Shown here: piece by piece, positions 26,584 to 35,923 of the stretch
How positions within the stretch are numbered: the stretch's first letter is position 1
Layout: each line of letters starts with the position of its first letter
Assembly (NCBI RefSeq): GCF_000744945.1
Contig: NZ_JQMX01000001.1
Coordinates: 3,173,130 to 3,237,129, forward strand
Reading direction: 5' to 3'
Origin: Carnobacterium maltaromaticum DSM 20342
Lineage (GTDB): Bacteria > Bacillota > Bacilli > Lactobacillales > Carnobacteriaceae
DNA length: 64,000 nt
Translations under genes and position numbers: made by a program
The notes under the pieces: generated by a model
Database searches by the model: none
The model's input: the letters and a program-made list of their open reading frames with translations, nothing else
What the model was told of the DNA's origin: nothing

Positions 26584-27567
26584 ATGAATATTTTAGTCAC
26601 TGGTGGAGCAGGTTTTATAGGAAGTAATTTTGTACATTATATGTTAGAAAATCACCCTGATTATAAAATTATTAACTTAGATTTATTGACATATGCTGGA
26701 AATATACACAATTTAGATGACGTTATGGAAAATCCGAATCATGTTTTTGTCCAAGGTAATATCAATAACCGTGAGTTAGTTCGCAATTTGGTTAAAACTT
26801 ACGATATCAACCAATTTGTTAACTTTGCAGCAGAATCTCACGTAGATAGAAGTATATTGAATCCTGAGATTTTCGTGGAGACGAATATTCAAGGAACATT
26901 AGCATTATTAGATGTAGCAAAAGAATTAAATATCAATAAATATTTGCAAGTTTCAACTGATGAAGTATATGGATCATTAGGCGCAGAAGGCTATTTTACT
27001 GAAGAGACGCCTTTAGCACCCAACAGCCCATACTCTGCTAGTAAAACTGGAGCAGACTTATTAGTCCGCTCATATTTTGAAACATATGGTATGAATGTAA
27101 ACATCACTCGTTGTTCAAACAACTATGGTCCTTATCATTTTCCAGAAAAATTAATTCCTCTGATGATAACTAATGGGATGGATAACAAAGATCTACCAAT
27201 ATATGGTGATGGCTTAAATATTCGCGATTGGTTACACGTGCAGGACCATTGTCAAGCAATTGACCTAGTTTTGCATAAAGGACGTAAAGGTGAGGTTTAT
27301 AATATAGGTGGTCACAATGAACGAACGAACAATCAAATCGTTGAGATTATTATTGAAAAACTAGGTTTATCAAATGACTTAATCAAATACGTAGAAGACC
27401 GTTTAGGACATGATAAACGATACGCTATTGATCCAACTAAATTAGAAACTGAATTAGGTTGGAAACCAAAATATACATTTGATACAGGAATTGTTGAGAC
27501 TATTGATTGGTATCAAGCTAATGAAGCTTGGTGGCGTCCTTTGAAAGAACGAGCTAATTTAAACTAA
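26584..27567 (+). CDS. rmlB: dTDP-glucose 4,6-dehydratase
   Basis: RmlB oxidises and dehydrates dTDP-glucose to the 4-keto-6-deoxy sugar using bound NAD. The 327-residue product has GGAGFIGSNFVHYML, NFAAESHVDRSI, VSTDEVYGSL (the Asp-Glu dehydratase pair), YSASKTGADLL (Tyr-x3-Lys) and CSNNYGPYHFPEKLIP. ATG 26584 has GGGAGGAAAA in front; the in-frame GTG at 26566 lies within the end of rmlC. A hairpin terminator follows at 27578, so the first part of the cluster may end here. Confidence 0.97.
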   Translation: MNILVTGGAGFIGSNFVHYMLENHPDYKIINLDLLTYAGNIHNLDDVMENPNHVFVQGNINNRELVRNLVKTYDINQFVNFAAESHVDRSILNPEIFVETNIQGTLALLDVAKELNINKYLQVSTDEVYGSLGAEGYFTEETPLAPNSPYSASKTGADLLVRSYFETYGMNVNITRCSNNYGPYHFPEKLIPLMITNGMDNKDLPIYGDGLNIRDWLHVQDHCQAIDLVLHKGRKGEVYNIGGHNERTNNQIVEIIIEKLGLSNDLIKYVEDRLGHDKRYAIDPTKLETELGWKPKYTFDTGIVETIDWYQANEAWWRPLKERANLN

Positions 27568-27577
27568 GTACTTTACT

Positions 27578-27617
27578 AAGAGAGAAAACTTCAGATTTAA
27601 GGTTTTCTCTCTTTTCG
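27578..27617 (+). terminator. Intra-cluster terminator after rmlB
   Basis: Perfect 12-base arms AAGAGAGAAAAC (27578-27589) and GTTTTCTCTCTT (27602-27613), then TTC. The U tract is short, so it may allow read-through or act as an attenuator before the downstream genes. Confidence 0.65.
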
Positions 27618-27655
27618 TGTAGATTACATTTTGGAGAGGAACGATAAGTAAAAAT

Positions 27656-28531
27656 ATGAAGATTATGGCTGTAGTTGTTACCTTTAATCCAGATAAACAA
27701 GCATATGAGAATATCAGAAAATTAAGTCAACAGATTGATTTTATTTTAGTGGTTGACAATTCCTTAAAATCATCACGATTTGTGTTGCAGCAAGAAGGAA
27801 TTGAAGTGGTTTATAATTCAGAAAATCTCGGAATTGGAAAAGCTTTAAATCTCGGTTTAGACTACGCAATTCAACATGATTTTGATTGGTTATTTACATT
27901 TGATCAAGATAGTCAAATAACAGATAATTTTGTTAGAAATATGATTTCAACAAATGAACTATATGAAAAAAAAGAAAAGATACAACCAGTTCTAATTTGC
28001 CCCACGTATATACATCCCGACGATGCAATCGTATATGACAATGCTAAAGAGACAGATAATGAATTTTATGTAGAAGTCGAGACTGCCATGACTTCAGGTA
28101 ACGCGTTGAATATTAGTCTACTTAAAGACAAAAATATTCGTTTTAAAGAAGCGTACTTTATTGATTTTGTAGATCATGAATTTTGTTTTCATTTACGAAA
28201 AGCTGGGTATAAAATTATTCAATCATTAGACGCACCACTAATTCATAGTTTAGGTGAAGTGAAAGAAAAGATAATTTTCGGGAAAACACTCACTTCTACA
28301 AATCATAATGCAGTGAGACGGTATTATATTACTAGAAATCGTCTAGATGTGTATAGAAACTATTTTTCTCAAGAAAAAAAATGGATAAAAATTGACTTTG
28401 TAAACTCAATTATGGAATTTGTGAAAATTATATTAATCGAAGATCAAAAATCTTTGAAAGTACTGAATATATTTAGAGGAACAAAGGATGCATTATTAAA
28501 TAATTGGGGTCCATATCGTTATACTAAATAG
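27656..28531 (+). CDS. GT2 family rhamnosyltransferase
   Basis: A GT2 enzyme of 291 residues with the RfbF/WchF-like layout: MAVVVTFNPDKQAYENIRKL, ILVVDNSLKSS, NLGIGKALNLGLDYA and the metal-binding WLFTFDQDSQI, followed by AMTSGNALNI, FKEAYFIDFVDHEFCFHLR and the C-terminal VRRYYITRNRL. These are the marks of dTDP-rhamnose transferases. It stands between rmlB and the flippase inside the rhamnose genes, which fits. The DQD motif and overall pattern match the GT2 at 21180, making them probable distant paralogues. Confidence 0.85.
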   Translation: MKIMAVVVTFNPDKQAYENIRKLSQQIDFILVVDNSLKSSRFVLQQEGIEVVYNSENLGIGKALNLGLDYAIQHDFDWLFTFDQDSQITDNFVRNMISTNELYEKKEKIQPVLICPTYIHPDDAIVYDNAKETDNEFYVEVETAMTSGNALNISLLKDKNIRFKEAYFIDFVDHEFCFHLRKAGYKIIQSLDAPLIHSLGEVKEKIIFGKTLTSTNHNAVRRYYITRNRLDVYRNYFSQEKKWIKIDFVNSIMEFVKIILIEDQKSLKVLNIFRGTKDALLNNWGPYRYTK

Positions 28532-28550
28532 TAAAGGAGTCATATTTAGA

Positions 28551-29831
28551 ATGGAGAAAATAAAAAATAATAAAATTATACACAATTTTTTATCTTTAGC
28601 GAGTGTTCAAGTTCTTAATTATATTTTACCCCTAATTACGTTACCTTATCTACTTAGAGTAGTTGGTGTAAGTCATTTTGGTTTGATTAGCTTTGCGCAA
28701 GCGATCATGCAGTATTTTATTTTATTTACTGATTATGGATTTAATTTAATAGCAACTAGAGATATTTCTAAAGTGAGAGACGATAAAGAAAAAGTATCCT
28801 TAATATTTTGTACAGTCATGGCCGCAAAATTAATTTTATTGCTGCTATCGTTTGCTGTATTAATTATTTTAATACTTGCTGTACCAAAATTTAGAGAAGA
28901 CACCTTATTATATCTCTTTACATTTGGAATGGTTGTAGGAAGTGTTTTATTTCCTACATGGTTTTTCCAAGGGATTGAAGAAATGAAAGTAATTTCTTTA
29001 TTAAATATTTTTTCAAAATTAATTTTCACAATCGGGATTTTTATAGTTGTAAAAACACCAGAAGATTACTTAAACGTTGCAATTCTCAATTCTTTAGGGT
29101 TTATATTAATAGGGGTCATCTCAATTTTTATAGTATTTTTTAAATATAAAGTTAAATTGAAATTACCTGAAGTACATCAAATTGTCAGTCAAATGAAGGA
29201 AGGCTGGGATATTTTTCTGTCAAATATGTTCTCCAGTCTGTATACAACTAGTAATACAGTTATTTTAGGTTTCTTAGCTTCTAATACAGTCGTGGGATAT
29301 TTTTCTGCAGCGGATAAAATTATTAAAGCTTGTTCAAGTGTTATTTCTCCAATCATCCAAGCTGTTTATCCACATATCAGTAATTTAATTGAAAAATCAA
29401 AAGAAGAAACATTGATTTTAATTCGAAAAATCGGTATATATATTACGTGCGTAATCGGCGCTGGCTGTTTAGTACTTCTATTTGGTGCCCCTTATTTACT
29501 TCCATTACTTGCCGGAAATAGTTATGATAATTCTATTTTGTTAATTCAAATCATGTCCTTTTTACCTTTAATTATTGGATGGGCAAATATTTTTGGAATA
29601 TTAACATTAATTAATTTTGGGTATCAGAAAGAGCTTTCTAGGATATATATTTATTCTAGCTTATTTAGTATTATAACTACAATAGTATTGGTTCCAGCAT
29701 TTAAAGAAGTCGGAACAGCGATTAATGTCACGTTAATTGAAATTATTGTGACTGTAGCAATGTACTACGTATTGAAAAAGAAAGGCATAGATATTTTTCG
29801 TGCCAAAATAAATTTAAAGGATGGGAAATAA
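28551..29831 (+). CDS. Polysaccharide flippase (Wzx/RfbX type, first)
   Basis: An integral membrane transporter of 426 residues with about twelve hydrophobic segments, of the MOP/Wzx superfamily. The N-terminal NFLSLASVQVLNYILPLITL and PYLLRVVGVSHFGLISFAQA are the classic start of RfbX-like flippases, and FPTWFFQGIEEMKVIS is the conserved family motif near residue 140. It should move undecaprenyl-pyrophosphate-linked repeat units across the membrane for polymerisation by a Wzy protein. It lies 19 bases after the rhamnosyltransferase and ends just before the rmlD start. Confidence 0.9.
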   Translation: MEKIKNNKIIHNFLSLASVQVLNYILPLITLPYLLRVVGVSHFGLISFAQAIMQYFILFTDYGFNLIATRDISKVRDDKEKVSLIFCTVMAAKLILLLLSFAVLIILILAVPKFREDTLLYLFTFGMVVGSVLFPTWFFQGIEEMKVISLLNIFSKLIFTIGIFIVVKTPEDYLNVAILNSLGFILIGVISIFIVFFKYKVKLKLPEVHQIVSQMKEGWDIFLSNMFSSLYTTSNTVILGFLASNTVVGYFSAADKIIKACSSVISPIIQAVYPHISNLIEKSKEETLILIRKIGIYITCVIGAGCLVLLFGAPYLLPLLAGNSYDNSILLIQIMSFLPLIIGWANIFGILTLINFGYQKELSRIYIYSSLFSIITTIVLVPAFKEVGTAINVTLIEIIVTVAMYYVLKKKGIDIFRAKINLKDGK

Positions 29832-29832
29832 A

Positions 29833-30678
29833 ATGAAAAAAATATTAATTACTGGTGCAAATGGACAATTAGGTACGGAATTACAAAATCTATTAACAAA
29901 AAAAAATATCCCATATGTGGCAGCAGATATAAAAGTTTTAGATATCACAAATGCAAACTCAGTTACTACGTTTATTGAAGAAATGAAGCCTGATGTGATT
30001 TATCATTGTGCTGCATATACAGCAGTTGATAAAGCAGAGGATGAAGGGAAAGAGAAAAATCAATTAGTCAATGTAGTAGGAACAAAAAATGTTGCTCAAG
30101 CAGCTGAAAAAGTTGGAGCTACTGTTGTTTATATAAGTACAGATTATGTTTTTGATGGGACAAAAAAAGAGGAGTATAATGTTGACGATAAACCCAATCC
30201 TAAAAATGAATATGGGCGTGCAAAGTATGAGGGAGAATTAGAAATTCAAAAAAACTGTTCGAAATATTATATTATACGCACATCATGGGTATATGGACAA
30301 TTCGGTGCTAATTTTGTATTTACTATGCAAAAATTAGCTCAAACGCACAGTAAATTGACTATTGTTAATGATCAATATGGTCGACCTACTTGGACTAAAG
30401 ACTTAGCTGATTTTATGTTATTTTTAGTGAATGAAGAAGCTGAATATGGAATTTATCATTTTTCAAATGATGACAGTTGTACGTGGTATGAATTTGCACA
30501 AGAAATTTTAAAGGACGAAGATATATCGCTTACAGGAGTAACGTCATCCGAGTATCCTCAAAAAGCTAAAAGACCAAAATATTCTATTTTAAATTTAACT
30601 AAAACTAAAAGTTTAGGGTATGAAGTTCCTACTTGGCAAGATTCTTTACAGTTGTTATTAAAAGAATTAGAAAAATAG
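29833..30678 (+). CDS. rmlD: dTDP-4-dehydrorhamnose reductase
   Basis: RmlD reduces the final keto intermediate to dTDP-L-rhamnose. The 281-residue product has the GANGQLGTEL nucleotide loop, CAAYTAVDKAEDE, ISTDYVFDG, YGRAKYEGE (Tyr-x3-Lys) and the C-terminal RPKYSILN motif. ATG 29833 is preferred; the upstream ATG 29821 would start at the end of the flippase gene without spacing for a ribosome binding site. It completes the four-gene rhamnose pathway in this window. Confidence 0.96.
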   Translation: MKKILITGANGQLGTELQNLLTKKNIPYVAADIKVLDITNANSVTTFIEEMKPDVIYHCAAYTAVDKAEDEGKEKNQLVNVVGTKNVAQAAEKVGATVVYISTDYVFDGTKKEEYNVDDKPNPKNEYGRAKYEGELEIQKNCSKYYIIRTSWVYGQFGANFVFTMQKLAQTHSKLTIVNDQYGRPTWTKDLADFMLFLVNEEAEYGIYHFSNDDSCTWYEFAQEILKDEDISLTGVTSSEYPQKAKRPKYSILNLTKTKSLGYEVPTWQDSLQLLLKELEK

Positions 30679-30697
30679 TCTAAGTAATCAAAACGAT

Positions 30698-30709
30698 TTA
30701 TGGTATAAT
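30698..30709 (+). promoter_or_regulatory. Possible promoter before the second half of the cluster
   Basis: TGGTATAAT (30701-30709) fits an extended -10 (TGnTATAAT), about 97 bases before the next start codon. The gap after rmlD (127 bases) is the longest in this part of the cluster, so a new transcript probably begins here. Confidence 0.5.
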
Positions 30710-30805
30710 AATGTGGTTGAAGGAACGAAGTAGTAATTGTAGATGTTTTTTTGACAGATTATTAAAAAACTTGAACTATTCAAGGGATGAAGGTATTGGA
30801 GAAAA

Positions 30806-31911
30806 ATGAAAAAGGTATTGATATTAGCTAATGATGCTACTAACTTGTACAAACTAAGAAAAGAAATTATTGTCGGCTTAATTAACAAGGGATATGAAGT
30901 ATACGTTGCCCTAGGGAATGATGACAGTGTTGAGAAGCTAGTTTCTTTAGGATGCAAATTTATTGAAATTGATGTAGACCGCCGAGGCTGAAATATCGTA
31001 AAAGATATAAAATTATTCCTTAGATACGTTAAGTTAGTGAAGGATATAAATCCTGATTTAGTCATGACATATGCCATAAAACCTAATATATATGGCGGCA
31101 TGACTGCTAGACTGTTGAAGAAAAAATATATTATTAATATTACTGGAATTGGAACAGCCTTTCAAAAAGAAAATATGTTGAAAAAATTGTCACATTATTG
31201 TATAGAATAAGCGCGAAAAATGCGGTTGTTTTTTATCAAAACCAAGAAAATAAAAGCATATTTTTAAAGAATAATATTGTAGGGACTAAGGAAATACTTG
31301 TCCCAGGTTCGGGTGTCAATTTAGAACAGTTTACGTATTGCGAAGTAGCCGATACCAAACATGATAAGTTTTTATTTATTGCTAGGGTGATGGAAGAAAA
31401 GGGTGTTGATGAATTTTTATATACTTCAAAAATGCTTCATAAAAAATATCCCGAAGTAGAATTTCATATTATTGGTGATATTGAAGAAGATAGATATGAA
31501 TCAATTCTAAAAGAATATATTGATGCTGGAATTATTCATTACCATGGTTATACTGAAAATGTTCATGATTTTATTAGAAACTCTACCTGTGTTGTATTAC
31601 CCAGCTATCACGAGGGGATGTCTAATGCTTTGTTGGAATCAGCAGCAATTGGACGACCGTTAATTGCATCAAATATTAGTGGATGTATTGAAATCATTGA
31701 AGATGGCGTCAATGGGTATTTAGTAGAGCCAAAAGATAAAGAGTCTCTACTATTAGGTGTTGAAAAATTTATAGCTTTACCTAGAGAAACTAAGGAACTT
31801 ATGGGCAAAGCAGGACGTAAAAAAATTGAAAAAGAATTCAATCGTAAAATAATAGTTGACGCATATACAAAATGTATTGATGGACTAACTGGAGGAACAA
31901 AAAATGATTAA
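30806..31911 (+). pseudogene. GT4 family glycosyltransferase, broken by a stop codon and a frameshift
   Basis: Read across the defects this is a complete GT4/GT-B enzyme of about 368 residues: MKKVLILANDATNLYKLRKE, then DRRG, TYAIKPNIYG, GIGTAF, and in the C-terminal half VPGSGVNLEQF, FLFIARVMEEKGVDEF, HGYTENVHDFI and LPSYHEGMSNALLESAAIGRP. Two defects interrupt it. A TGA stop at 30989-30991 follows DRRG, where the frame otherwise continues NIVKDIKLF. A frame change occurs at an A6 tract (31181-31186); one more A would restore MLKKIVTLLYRISAKNAV. Functional product is unlikely unless these are sequencing errors. ATG 30806 is preceded by TTGGAG. It overlaps the start of the next gene at 31904. 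Confidence 0.85.
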
Positions 31912-33214
31912 TTTTGATGATATTAAAACTGGAAATGCCTATATTTCATTAATTGGTTTAGGTTATGTGGGAATGCCAATAGCAGTAGCTTTTGCAAAAA
32001 AAGCAAAAGTGATAGGATTTGATTTAAATCAAGAGAAAATTGATATCTATAAAAGCGGTATTGATCCAACTAATGAAGTGGGTAATGAAGTAATTAAAAG
32101 AACTTCTGTTGAGTTCACTTCAAATGAAGAAGATTTAAAGAGAGCGAGCTTTCATATTGTTGCAGTACCTACGCCTATAAAAAAAGATAAGACACCAGAT
32201 CTTACTCCAGTCATTTCTGCAAGTGAATTGTTAGGAAGAAACTTAGAAAAAGGTTCAATTGTTGTATATGAATCTACCGTTTATCCAGGTGTGACAGAAG
32301 ATATATGTATCCCAATTTTAGAAAAGGTTTCTGGACTAAAAGCCGGAATTGATTTTAAAGTTGGTTACTCACCTGAAAGAATAAATCCAGGTGATAAAGT
32401 TCACAGATTGGAATCAATTATTAAAGTTGTTTCAGGTATGGACGAAGAATCTCTTTCAACAATTGCAAGTGTATATGAATTAGTTGTTGAGGTAGGCGTT
32501 TATAAAGCTGAAAGTATTAAAGTTGCTGAGGCAGCGAAAGTTATTGAAAACTCACAAAGAGATATAAACATCGCTTTTATGAATGAATTGTCTATGATTT
32601 TCAATCGTTTAGATATTGATACAAAGGCTGTACTAAAAGCTGCTGGAACGAAATGGAATTTTTTGAATTTTGAACCAGGGTTAGTTGGAGGACACTGCAT
32701 TGGTGTTGATCCTTACTATCTAACGTACAAAGCTGAGGAAGTAGGATATCATTCGAAAATAATTTTATCTGGTAGAAGAATTAATGATGATATGGGAAAA
32801 TATGTTGTTGAAAACGCAGTAAAAGAATTAATTAATGCGGATACGTTAGTAAAAACTTCACGTGTTGGTATTTTTGGTTTCACGTTCAAAGAAAATTGTC
32901 CAGATACTAGAAATACTAGAGTTATTGATATCTATACAGAATTGTCAGAATATGGCGTAACCCCCTTAGTTTATGATCCAGAAGCTGACCAAGAAGAGGT
33001 TGAAAAAGAATATAAAATAAAACTTGCCACTATTGAAGAAATGGAAAAATTAGATGCTATTATTATCGCAGTTAATCACACTAAATTTAGTGAGTATACA
33101 ACTGATAAATGGTTGTCGTTCTTTAAAAAGGATAAAAAAATAATCTTAGATATTAAAGGTATGCTAGATAAAGAAGAATTTCTTGATAAAAATGTAAGTT
33201 ATTGGAGGTTATAA
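31904..33214 (+). CDS. UDP-HexNAc 6-dehydrogenase (TviB/WbpO type)
   Basis: A nucleotide-sugar dehydrogenase of 436 residues that should oxidise C6 of a UDP-N-acetylhexosamine to the uronic acid with NAD. Features are LIGLGYVGMPIAVAFA (dinucleotide loop), VPTPIKKDKTPDLTPV, YESTVYPGVTEDICIP, YSPERINPGDKVH, a Lys/Asn region KVIENSQRDINIAFMNE, and the catalytic-Cys motif GLVGGHCIGVDPYYL (Cys about residue 265). The HCIGVDPYY form marks the TviB/WbpA group rather than UDP-glucose dehydrogenases. The next gene is a TviC/WbpP-like epimerase, the same pair that makes UDP-GalNAcA for Vi antigen. Confidence 0.9.
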   Translation: MINFDDIKTGNAYISLIGLGYVGMPIAVAFAKKAKVIGFDLNQEKIDIYKSGIDPTNEVGNEVIKRTSVEFTSNEEDLKRASFHIVAVPTPIKKDKTPDLTPVISASELLGRNLEKGSIVVYESTVYPGVTEDICIPILEKVSGLKAGIDFKVGYSPERINPGDKVHRLESIIKVVSGMDEESLSTIASVYELVVEVGVYKAESIKVAEAAKVIENSQRDINIAFMNELSMIFNRLDIDTKAVLKAAGTKWNFLNFEPGLVGGHCIGVDPYYLTYKAEEVGYHSKIILSGRRINDDMGKYVVENAVKELINADTLVKTSRVGIFGFTFKENCPDTRNTRVIDIYTELSEYGVTPLVYDPEADQEEVEKEYKIKLATIEEMEKLDAIIIAVNHTKFSEYTTDKWLSFFKKDKKIILDIKGMLDKEEFLDKNVSYWRL

Positions 33215-33215
33215 A

Positions 33216-34190
33216 ATGGGATATACAAATGTTGAGTTTCCAAAAAATTCATTATTTCTAATTACTGGTGGAGCGGGATTTATAGGCTCCAATTTATGTG
33301 AAGCTTTATTGAAACTAGGATACAAAGTTAGATGTTTAGATGATTTATCAACTGGAAAAGAAGAAAACATTGCTCCCTTTTTATCAAATCCAAATTTTGA
33401 ATTTATTAAAGGCAGTATTTGTGACCTTGAAACTTGTATGAGTGCTTGTAAAGATGTTGATTATATTTCCAATCAAGCTGCTTGGGGAAGTGTGCCAAGA
33501 AGTATAGAGCTTCCAGTTGTTTACGAAGAAAAAAATATTAAAGGCACTTTAAATATGATGGAAGCAGCCGTTAAAAACAAAGTGAAAAAATTTGTCTATG
33601 CGTCTTCTTCATCTGTTTATGGAGATGAACCAACATTACCAAAAGTAGAAGGAAAAGAAGGTAATGTATTATCACCATATGCATTAACCAAAAAAGTGAA
33701 CGAGGAATATGCTTCGTTATATTCTAAATTATATCATTTAGAAACAGTAGGCTTACGTTATTTTAACGTATTTGGTCGACGTCAGGATCCAAATGGCCAA
33801 TATGCTGCGGTAATCCCAAAATTTGTTTCTGATATTTTAGAAGATAAGTCACCAATTATCAACGGAGATGGAGAGCATTCTCGAGACTTTACTTATATTG
33901 AAAATGTAATTGAAGCCAATTTGAAAGCAATGGCTTCCAGCAGCGAAGTAAGTGGTGAAGCATTTAATATTGCATTTGGTTCTCAAGTTAATTTAAAAGA
34001 GTTAGTTGATAAAATTAATGAATTATTAGAGAAAGATGTTTCACCTACATTTGGGCCTGAACGCGCTGGGGACATTAAGCATTCGAATGCTTGTATAGAT
34101 AAGGCTAAAAATATGCTTGGTTACCAACCTGATTATAGCTTTTCAGATGGGTTAGAATTGGCAGTTGATTGGTATAAGGAGAATTTATAA
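33216..34190 (+). CDS. UDP-HexNAc(A) 4-epimerase (TviC/WbpP type)
   Basis: An extended short-chain dehydrogenase/epimerase of 324 residues. It has an N-terminal extension before LITGGAGFIGSNLCEALL, LDDLSTGKEENI, the substrate-site NQAAWGSVPRSIELP (the QAAxGSVPRS motif of WbpP/TviC epimerases), YASSSSVYGD, YALTKKVNEEYA (Tyr-x3-Lys) and RYFNVFGRRQDPNGQYAAVIP. The set matches WbpP-type UDP-GlcNAc/GlcNAcA 4-epimerases. It starts one base after the dehydrogenase stop, so the two act together, giving UDP-GalNAcA as the likely product. Confidence 0.9.
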   Translation: MGYTNVEFPKNSLFLITGGAGFIGSNLCEALLKLGYKVRCLDDLSTGKEENIAPFLSNPNFEFIKGSICDLETCMSACKDVDYISNQAAWGSVPRSIELPVVYEEKNIKGTLNMMEAAVKNKVKKFVYASSSSVYGDEPTLPKVEGKEGNVLSPYALTKKVNEEYASLYSKLYHLETVGLRYFNVFGRRQDPNGQYAAVIPKFVSDILEDKSPIINGDGEHSRDFTYIENVIEANLKAMASSSEVSGEAFNIAFGSQVNLKELVDKINELLEKDVSPTFGPERAGDIKHSNACIDKAKNMLGYQPDYSFSDGLELAVDWYKENL

Positions 34191-35290
34191 ATGAATCCTC
34201 CTATCAGAATATTACATGTTCTAGGCATTATGAATCGTGGTGGAGCAGAGAGTTTTGTGATGAATTTATATCGAACAATAGATCGAACAAAGGTGCAATT
34301 TGATTTTGTGGTCCACACAAATGAGGAGGGTGCCTTTGATCATGAAATAACATCTTTAGGGGGACATATCTATCGTGTCCCTAAATTCAATGTTAAAAAT
34401 ATTTTCACTTATCAAAAAGCATGGGATGATTTATTAAAAATGCTCCCCCATAAAATTATTCATTGTCATATTCGAAGTACAGCATCAATTATTTTGAAAC
34501 AAGCCAAAAAAATAATTATATAACAATTGCTCACAGTCACAGTACGTCTTCAGGTATTGGAATTCAAGGAATGGTTAAGAATGCGCTCCAATCAAAGATA
34601 AATAAGTATGCTGACTATCGTTTTGCTTGTGGTAAAGAAGCGGGAGAATGGTTATTTAAAGGTGCAGATTTTACTGTATTAGAAAATGGCATTGACCTTG
34701 AAAAGTATTTATTTAACCAATCAGTTAGAAAAATGATGAGAACAGAACTTCAAGTAGATCAATCTTTTGTTATTGGTCATGTAGCAAGATTTAGTGAAGT
34801 TAAAAATCATAAATTTTTAATTGATATATTTAGTAGTATAAAAAAGAAAAATAACAAAGCAAAATTACTACTAATTGGAACGGGTGATTTAGAAGATAGC
34901 ATAAAAGAAAAAGTGAAAAGTCTAGATTTAGAGTCTTCAGTTCTCTTTTTAGGGGCACGCGATGATGTTAATCATTTATTACAAGCAATGGATTGTTTTG
35001 TATTCCCTTCTTTGTTTGAAGGCTTACCTGTCTCTTTGGTTGAAGCTCAAACTGCTAGTTTATCTGTATTTGCTTCAAATACTATTTCAGCAGAAGCTAA
35101 ATTAACCAATCTAGTTCATTTTATGTCTTTGAATGATAGTCCTGATGAATGGGCAAAAGTAATTTTAACAGAAGCATTACCTGAAGATAAACGAAAAATG
35201 ATTGAAGTTAAATCAGAAATTCAATCTGAGGGATATGATATAATTCAAACAACAAATAAATTAACAGACTTTTATTTATGCTTAAGCTAA
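34191..35290 (+). pseudogene. GT4 family glycosyltransferase (EpsF-like) with a frameshift at an A7 tract
   Basis: Across one frame change this is a full GT4 enzyme of about 365 residues. The first part (34191-34523) has IRILHVLGIMNRGGAESFVM and FDFVVHTNEEGAFDHEI, typical of the EpsF/EpsH-like start. The second part continues in another frame with ITIAHSHSTSSG, FACGKEAGEWLF, VLENGIDLEKY, GHVARFSEVKNH and PSLFEGLPVSLVEAQ (the E-x7-E donor motif). The break is a run of seven As at 34506-34512; eight would join the frames as KKNNYITIAHSH. This could be a real mutation, slippage-based phase variation, transcriptional slippage or a sequencing error. ATG 34191 follows AAGGAG. Confidence 0.85.
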
Positions 35291-35312
35291 AGAAATAAAT
35301 TGGAGGGGAATA

Positions 35313-35906
35313 ATGAATAAAACGATATCTTTTGAAGAAATAACTAAGATTTATCAAAAAAAATGGAAGTTTTTTCTACTAGTATCACTAATGTTGTTAT
35401 TGCTAAGTTGCTTTTTATTTATTCGAGAAAAACAAAAAACTCCTCTGATGGTGACTGAAGTAAATATGCAATTTATGCTAAAGCATAATAAGGTAAAAAT
35501 GAATGACGTTTTTCAATATCGGACACTGCTTTTAAGTAGTTCATTTATTGAAGAAGTAAATGAAATTGCAGCTACTGATAAAAAAGCTTCTTCTATACTG
35601 GCTAGAGGTAAAAAAGGCGAGTTACAATTAAATGTATCAGTTTTACCAAATGCTACTCTGAATGTTAACGTAGCATCATCAGATAAGAATGAAGCCATTC
35701 GTTTTTCAAAAGCATTAAAAGATACTTTTAGAGATGAAGTTAGAAAAGTAAATTATAGATTATATATAACTGAAAATAATAAAACTCTATATGAGGCGAA
35801 TCAGGTTTTGAGAAAGCCTTTAGGATTTATTATTATTTTATTTTCATTGTTTGCACTAACTTTTAGTGTGTCATTGATTTTAATTTTATTTAAGATGCTT
35901 AAGTGA
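35313..35906 (+). CDS. Wzz-like chain-length / polysaccharide export membrane protein
   Basis: A 197-residue protein with the Wzz topology: a short cytosolic N-terminus (SFEEITKIYQKKWKFF), membrane segment one (residues 20-37), an external domain of about 130 residues, and membrane segment two near residues 168-190. The first segment and its preceding EI..I...KW pattern resemble CpsC/Wzz proteins, though the external part is shorter than usual. Such proteins set polymer length with Wzy. No CpsD-like tyrosine kinase or CpsB phosphatase is in the window. It overlaps the start region of the next polymerase gene and is in the same operon. Confidence 0.65.
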   Translation: MNKTISFEEITKIYQKKWKFFLLVSLMLLLLSCFLFIREKQKTPLMVTEVNMQFMLKHNKVKMNDVFQYRTLLLSSSFIEEVNEIAATDKKASSILARGKKGELQLNVSVLPNATLNVNVASSDKNEAIRFSKALKDTFRDEVRKVNYRLYITENNKTLYEANQVLRKPLGFIIILFSLFALTFSVSLILILFKMLK

Positions 35907-35923
35907 TCATGAAAGGAGATTTT

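Noticed and set aside
34506..34512. Programmed -1 ribosomal frameshift at the A7 tract
   Set aside because: There is no evident downstream stem-loop or pseudoknot, and glycosyltransferases of this family are not known to use frameshifting. Slippage or sequencing error is simpler.
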